A stretch of DNA of 64,000 bases from Streptomyces sp. cf386 (GTDB lineage Bacteria; Actinomycetota; Actinomycetes; Streptomycetales; Streptomycetaceae). Position 1 is the stretch's first letter; each line of letters starts with the position of its first letter. Positions 60,380 to 64,000 of this stretch are shown here, piece by piece. Location: the NCBI RefSeq assembly GCF_900103585.1, contig NZ_FNHV01000010.1, positions 266,607 to 330,606 on the forward strand, written 5' to 3'. A model generated the notes under the pieces. It saw only the letters and a list, made by a program, of their open reading frames with translations, did no database searches and was not told the DNA's origin. Both the position numbers and the translations under genes were made by a program.

Positions 60380-62956
60380 TTACCGCTCCGCCGCCACGTC
60401 CGCGGCCTGTGCCTTCAGCGCCCGCTCCACGCCCGCCCGGGACTCCGAGACGAGGCGACGCAGGGCCGCGTTCGGCTCTGCCGACGACAGCCACGCGTCC
60501 GTCTTGCGCAGCGTCTCCTCGGAGACCTGGATCGCCGGGTAGAGGCCGATCGCGATCTGCTGGGCGATCTCGTGGGAGCGGGAGTCCCAGATGTCCTTGA
60601 CGACCTCGAAGAACTTGTCCGTGTAGGGGGCGAGGAGTTCGCGCTGGTCGGTCTGGACGAAGCCCGAGATCACCGCCTCCTGCACGGCGTTCGGGAGCTT
60701 GTCGGAGTCGATGACCGACGCCCAGGCCTCGGCCTTGGCCTCGGGGGTCGGGCGGGCGGCGCGGGCCGTGGCGGCGTGCCGCTCACCGGCCGCGGTCTTG
60801 TCCCGCTCGTACTCGCCCGCGATCTCCGTCTCGTCGAAGCGGCCCACCGCCGCCAGCCGCTGCACGAACGCCCAGCGCAGCTCCGTGTCCACGGCCAGCC
60901 CCTCGATCTCCTGGGAGCCGTCCAGCAGACCCTCCAGCAGATCCAGCTGCTCCGGCGTGCGGGCCGTCGCCGCGAACGCCCGCGCCCACGCCAGCTGGTG
61001 GTCGCTGCCCGCCTCCGCCGCGCGCAGGTGGGCCAGCGTGGCGTCCGTCCAGCGGGTCAGCAGGGCCTCGCGGGCGGCCGGGGCGGCGTACAGCTCGATC
61101 GCCAGCTTCGTCTGGCGCTGCAGCGACTGCACGACGCCGATGTCGGACTCCTTGCCGATGCCCGACAGGACCAGGGAGAGGTAGTCGCGGGTGGCGAGTT
61201 CGGCGTCGCGTGCCATGTCCCAGGAGGACGCCCAGGACAGGGCCCGGGGGAGCGAGGCCTCGAAGTCGCCGAGGTGCTCGGTCACGAAGGCCAGCGACTG
61301 CTCGTCCAGGCGGACCTTCGCGTACGACAGGTCGTCGTCGTTGAGGAGGATCACGTCCGGGCGGGGCTTGCCCGACAGCTGCGGTACGGCGGTCAGTTCG
61401 CCGTCCACGTCCAGCTCGACGCGCTCGGCGCGCAGCAGCTTGCCGGAGGCCGCGTCCAAGTTGTAGAGGCCCACCGCCACACGGTGCGGGCGCAGCGTCG
61501 GCTCGCCCTTCGCGCCGGCCGGCAGTGCCGGAGCCTCCTGGCGGATCGCGAAGGACGTGATCACACCGCCGGCGTCGGTCTTGATCTCGGGGCGCAGGAT
61601 GTTGATGCCCGCGGTCTCCAGCCACTGCTTCGACCAGGTCTTCAGGTCACGGCCGGAGGTCTCCTCCAGGGCGCCCAGCAGGTCGGACAGGCGCGTGTTG
61701 CCGTACGCGTGCCGCTTGAAGTACGCCTGCACGCCCTGGAAGAACGCGTCCTGGCCGACGTACGCCACGAGCTGCTTGAGGACCGAGGCGCCCTTGGCGT
61801 AGGTGATGCCGTCGAAGTTGACGAGCACGTCGTCCAGGTCGCGGATCTCGGCCATGATCGGGTGCGTCGACGGCAGCTGGTCCTGGCGGTACGCCCAGGT
61901 CTTCATCTGGTTGGCGAAGGTGGTCCACGCCTGCGGCCAGCGCGACTCGGGGTGGTACGCCTGGCAGGCGATGGAGGTGTAGGTGGCGAACGACTCGTTC
62001 AGCCACAGGTCGTTCCACCACTCCATGGTGACCAGGTCGCCGAACCACATGTGGGCCAGCTCGTGCAGGATGGTCTCCGCGCGGCCCTCGTACGCCGCGC
62101 CCGTCACCTTGGACCGGAAGACGTACTGGTCGCGGATGGTCACCGCGCCCGCGTTCTCCATCGCGCCCGCGTTGAACTCCGGCACGAACAGCTGGTCGTA
62201 CTTCTTGAACGGGTACGCGTAGTCGAACTTCTCCTGGAACCACTCGAAGCCCTGCCGGGTCACCTCGAAGATGGCGTCCGAGTCGAGGTACTCGGCGAGC
62301 GAGGGACGGCAGTAGACGCCGAGCGGGACGGACTGGCCGTCCTTCTCGTAGACGCTGTGCACGGAGTGGTACGGGCCGACGATGAGCGCCGTGATGTACG
62401 TCGAGATGCGCGGCGTCGGCTCGAAGGACCAGACGTTGTCCTTGGGCTCCGGGGTGGGCGAGTTGGAGATGACCGTCCAGCCCTCCGGGGCCTTCACGGT
62501 GAACTGGAAGGTCGCCTTCAGGTCGGGCTGCTCGAAGGACGCGAAGACACGGCGGGCGTCCGGCACCTCGAACTGGGTGTAGAGGTACGCCTGCTGGTCG
62601 ACCGGGTCGACGAAGCGGTGCAGGCCCTCGCCCGTGTTGGTGTACGCGCAGTCGGCGACGACCCGCAGGACGTTGCGGCCCTCCAACAGTCCGGACAGCG
62701 CGATCCGGGAGTCCTTGAAGACCTCGTCCGCGTCGAGCGCGTCGCCGTTGAGGGTCACCTCGTGGACGGTCGGGGCCACGAGGTCGATGAAGGAGTCGGC
62801 GCCGTTCTCCGCGGCGTCGAAGCGCACCGTGGTCACGGACCGGTAGGTGCCGCCCTCCTGCGCGCCGGAGAGGTCGAGATCGATCTCGTACGAGTCAACG
62901 GTGAGCAGCTTCGCCCGCTGCTGCGCCTCTTCGCGAGTCAGGTTTGTGCCAGGCAC
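60380..62956 (-). CDS. pepN: aminopeptidase N (M1 family)
   Basis: This 858-residue M1 metallopeptidase has the exopeptidase motif GAMEN (about 262-266) and the zinc site HELAH (298-302), followed by the second zinc ligand Glu in WLNESFA. A large C-terminal ERAP-like helical domain follows. It releases N-terminal residues from peptides in the cytoplasm. GTG 62956 has GGAG at 8 nt and opens the conserved PGTNLTREEA start; the in-frame start at 63100 lies in the asd terminator. Confidence 0.95.
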   Translation of the reverse strand: MPGTNLTREEAQQRAKLLTVDSYEIDLDLSGAQEGGTYRSVTTVRFDAAENGADSFIDLVAPTVHEVTLNGDALDADEVFKDSRIALSGLLEGRNVLRVVADCAYTNTGEGLHRFVDPVDQQAYLYTQFEVPDARRVFASFEQPDLKATFQFTVKAPEGWTVISNSPTPEPKDNVWSFEPTPRISTYITALIVGPYHSVHSVYEKDGQSVPLGVYCRPSLAEYLDSDAIFEVTRQGFEWFQEKFDYAYPFKKYDQLFVPEFNAGAMENAGAVTIRDQYVFRSKVTGAAYEGRAETILHELAHMWFGDLVTMEWWNDLWLNESFATYTSIACQAYHPESRWPQAWTTFANQMKTWAYRQDQLPSTHPIMAEIRDLDDVLVNFDGITYAKGASVLKQLVAYVGQDAFFQGVQAYFKRHAYGNTRLSDLLGALEETSGRDLKTWSKQWLETAGINILRPEIKTDAGGVITSFAIRQEAPALPAGAKGEPTLRPHRVAVGLYNLDAASGKLLRAERVELDVDGELTAVPQLSGKPRPDVILLNDDDLSYAKVRLDEQSLAFVTEHLGDFEASLPRALSWASSWDMARDAELATRDYLSLVLSGIGKESDIGVVQSLQRQTKLAIELYAAPAAREALLTRWTDATLAHLRAAEAGSDHQLAWARAFAATARTPEQLDLLEGLLDGSQEIEGLAVDTELRWAFVQRLAAVGRFDETEIAGEYERDKTAAGERHAATARAARPTPEAKAEAWASVIDSDKLPNAVQEAVISGFVQTDQRELLAPYTDKFFEVVKDIWDSRSHEIAQQIAIGLYPAIQVSEETLRKTDAWLSSAEPNAALRRLVSESRAGVERALKAQAADVAAER

Positions 62957-63088
62957 GCGGTCATCTCCTCGATATGTGTGGGTTGCGCCATCCTTCCACG
63001 GGACCTGCGCGGGAGGCGACGTCCAAGGGCCCCCACGACACGGCCGTAGGGAAAGCCCTGTACCTGAACCGTCGGTCAGCACGCGAAA

Positions 63089-63119
63089 GGGGCGGGACAC
63101 CTCTCCGGTGCCCCGCCCC
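63089..63119 (-). terminator. terminator of asd
   Basis: GGGGCGGGACAC pairs with GTGCCCCGCCCC (one mismatch) around a 7-nt loop, 41 nt past the asd stop on the minus strand. Confidence 0.7.
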
Positions 63120-63159
63120 CTATGTCGCTCGCCGTCGGTCGCGGTCGGTCGCGCGGGCG

Positions 63160-64000
63160 TCAGCCCTTCAGCTCGGCCGCCACCAGCTCCGCGATCTGCA
63201 CCGCGTTCAGCGCGGCGCCCTTGCGGAGGTTGTCGTTGGAGAGGAAGAGGGCGAGGCCGTGCTCGACCGTCTCGTCCTGGCGGATGCGGCCGACGTACGA
63301 CGGGTCCTGGCCGGCCGCCTGGAGCGGGGTCGGGACGTCGCTGAGAGCCACACCGGGGGCGCCGGCCAGCAGCTCCGTGGCGCGCTCCACGCTGATTGGG
63401 CGGGCGAAACGGGCGTTGACCTGGAGGGAGTGGCCGGAGAAGACCGGGACCCGCACACAGGTGCCGGAGACCTTCAGCTCGGGGATCTCCAGGATCTTGC
63501 GGGACTCGTGGCGGAGCTTCTGCTCCTCGTCGGTCTCGTTCAGGCCGTCGTCGACGATCGAACCGGCCAGCGGCAGGACGTTGTACGCGATGGGGGCCAC
63601 GTACTTGTTCGGCGCCGGGAACTCCGCCGCCGAGCCGTCGTGGGTCAGCTTGGGCGCGTCGTCGCCGACCTTCTTGACCTGCTCGAACAGCTCGTCCACG
63701 CCGGCCAGACCGGAACCGGAGACGGCCTGGTAGGTGGCGACCACGAGGGCCTCGAGGCCCGCCTCGTCGTGCAGCGGCCGCAGCACCGGCATCGCGGCCA
63801 TCGTCGTGCAGTTCGGGTTGGCGATGATGCCCTTGGGGCGGTCGGCGATCGCGTGCGGGTTGACCTCGGAGACGACCAGCGGGACCTCGGGGTCGCGGCG
63901 CCAGGCCGAGGAGTTGTCGATCACCACGGCGCCCTGGGCGGCGACCTTCGGCGCCAGGGCCTTCGACGTCGAGCCGCCCGCCGAGAACAGCACGATGTCC
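63160..64000 (-). CDS. asd: aspartate-semialdehyde dehydrogenase, partial
   Basis: The C-terminal 280 residues or so of Asd are in the window; the N-terminal NADP-binding part lies beyond the edge. Visible are LFSAGGSTSK, VVIDNSSAWR, the catalytic Cys in NPNCTTMAAM, VVATYQAVSGSGLAG and the active-site His in SGHSLQVNARF. It reduces aspartyl-4-phosphate to aspartate semialdehyde, the branch to Lys, Thr, Met and diaminopimelate. It is on the same strand as pepN, with its own terminator between. Confidence 0.95.
   Translation of the reverse strand, partial: DIVLFSAGGSTSKALAPKVAAQGAVVIDNSSAWRRDPEVPLVVSEVNPHAIADRPKGIIANPNCTTMAAMPVLRPLHDEAGLEALVVATYQAVSGSGLAGVDELFEQVKKVGDDAPKLTHDGSAAEFPAPNKYVAPIAYNVLPLAGSIVDDGLNETDEEQKLRHESRKILEIPELKVSGTCVRVPVFSGHSLQVNARFARPISVERATELLAGAPGVALSDVPTPLQAAGQDPSYVGRIRQDETVEHGLALFLSNDNLRKGAALNAVQIAELVAAELKG

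Noticed and set aside
60173..63049. Open frame of 958 codons on the plus strand opposite pepN
   Set aside because: pepN on the minus strand has GAMEN and HELAH motifs; the opposite frame is an Arg/Val/Gly-rich shadow.

Overview
The window is about 70% or more G+C, with codon use, GTG/TTG starts and gene families typical of Streptomyces: a gamma-butyrolactone (AfsA/ScbR-type) locus, a second single-stranded-DNA-binding protein of SsbB type, a dynamin-like GTPase pair, a sortase-E-type surface protein, a chitosan-oligosaccharide (csn) operon and a PknG locus. It reads as ordinary chromosome. Nothing in it looks like a prophage, plasmid or transposon. Only two in-frame TTA (bldA-dependent) codons were found in roughly 57 genes.

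Layout. 0-7 kb: a DUF2087 regulator, then a signalling-type cluster. It holds a D-2-hydroxyacid dehydrogenase with an ARE-like operator, a ScbR-type TetR receptor diverging from an AfsA homologue, an atypical NAD-dependent epimerase, an SDR with an internal expansion, and a TetR/FMN-reductase divergon. 7.2 kb: tRNA-Arg(TCT) with its own terminator. 7.5-12.5 kb: two dynamin-like GTPases, a non-coding tandem-repeat block, and ssbB. 12.7-14.7 kb: a thioester-domain LAXTG surface protein and a small secreted Cys protein. 15-19.4 kb: EttA-type ABC-F, a thioesterase, an unknown protein, truncated haemoglobin and a PCMT-like methyltransferase. 19.4-30.6 kb: one seven-gene minus-strand operon reading glnX-like, glnH-like, a TTA-containing coiled-coil gene, pknG, PP2C, VWA and FHA. 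30.7-37.7 kb: the csn operon (csnR-E-F-G-H-K) behind a TAGGAAA-G-TTTCCTA operator.

37.7-42.5 kb: MFS transporter and LysR divergon, a small membrane protein, an MscS channel and an HNH nuclease. 42.5-47.1 kb: an ECF sigma / zinc-finger membrane anti-sigma / ABC module. 47.3-50.6 kb: a MacB/FtsX-type ABC pair and a small secreted protein. 51.3-53.7 kb: a small protein with 12-residue repeats abutting malQ (GH77). 54-60.3 kb: TetR/flavin monooxygenase divergon, MarR/EamA divergon, a second EamA, LysR and a DUF1203 protein. 60.4-64 kb: aminopeptidase N and the 3' part of asd, which runs off the window.

The most system-like region is the PknG operon. Membrane sensing parts (GlnX, membrane-anchored GlnH), a Ser/Thr kinase, a PP2C phosphatase, a von Willebrand A protein and a phosphopeptide-binding FHA protein are co-transcribed, and the last-mentioned soluble signalling proteins (kinase, phosphatase, FHA) each carry two four-Cys zinc-ribbon-like motifs. 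This extends the mycobacterial GlnX-GlnH-PknG-GarA logic with a kinase/phosphatase/VWA triad like that of TerY-P systems.
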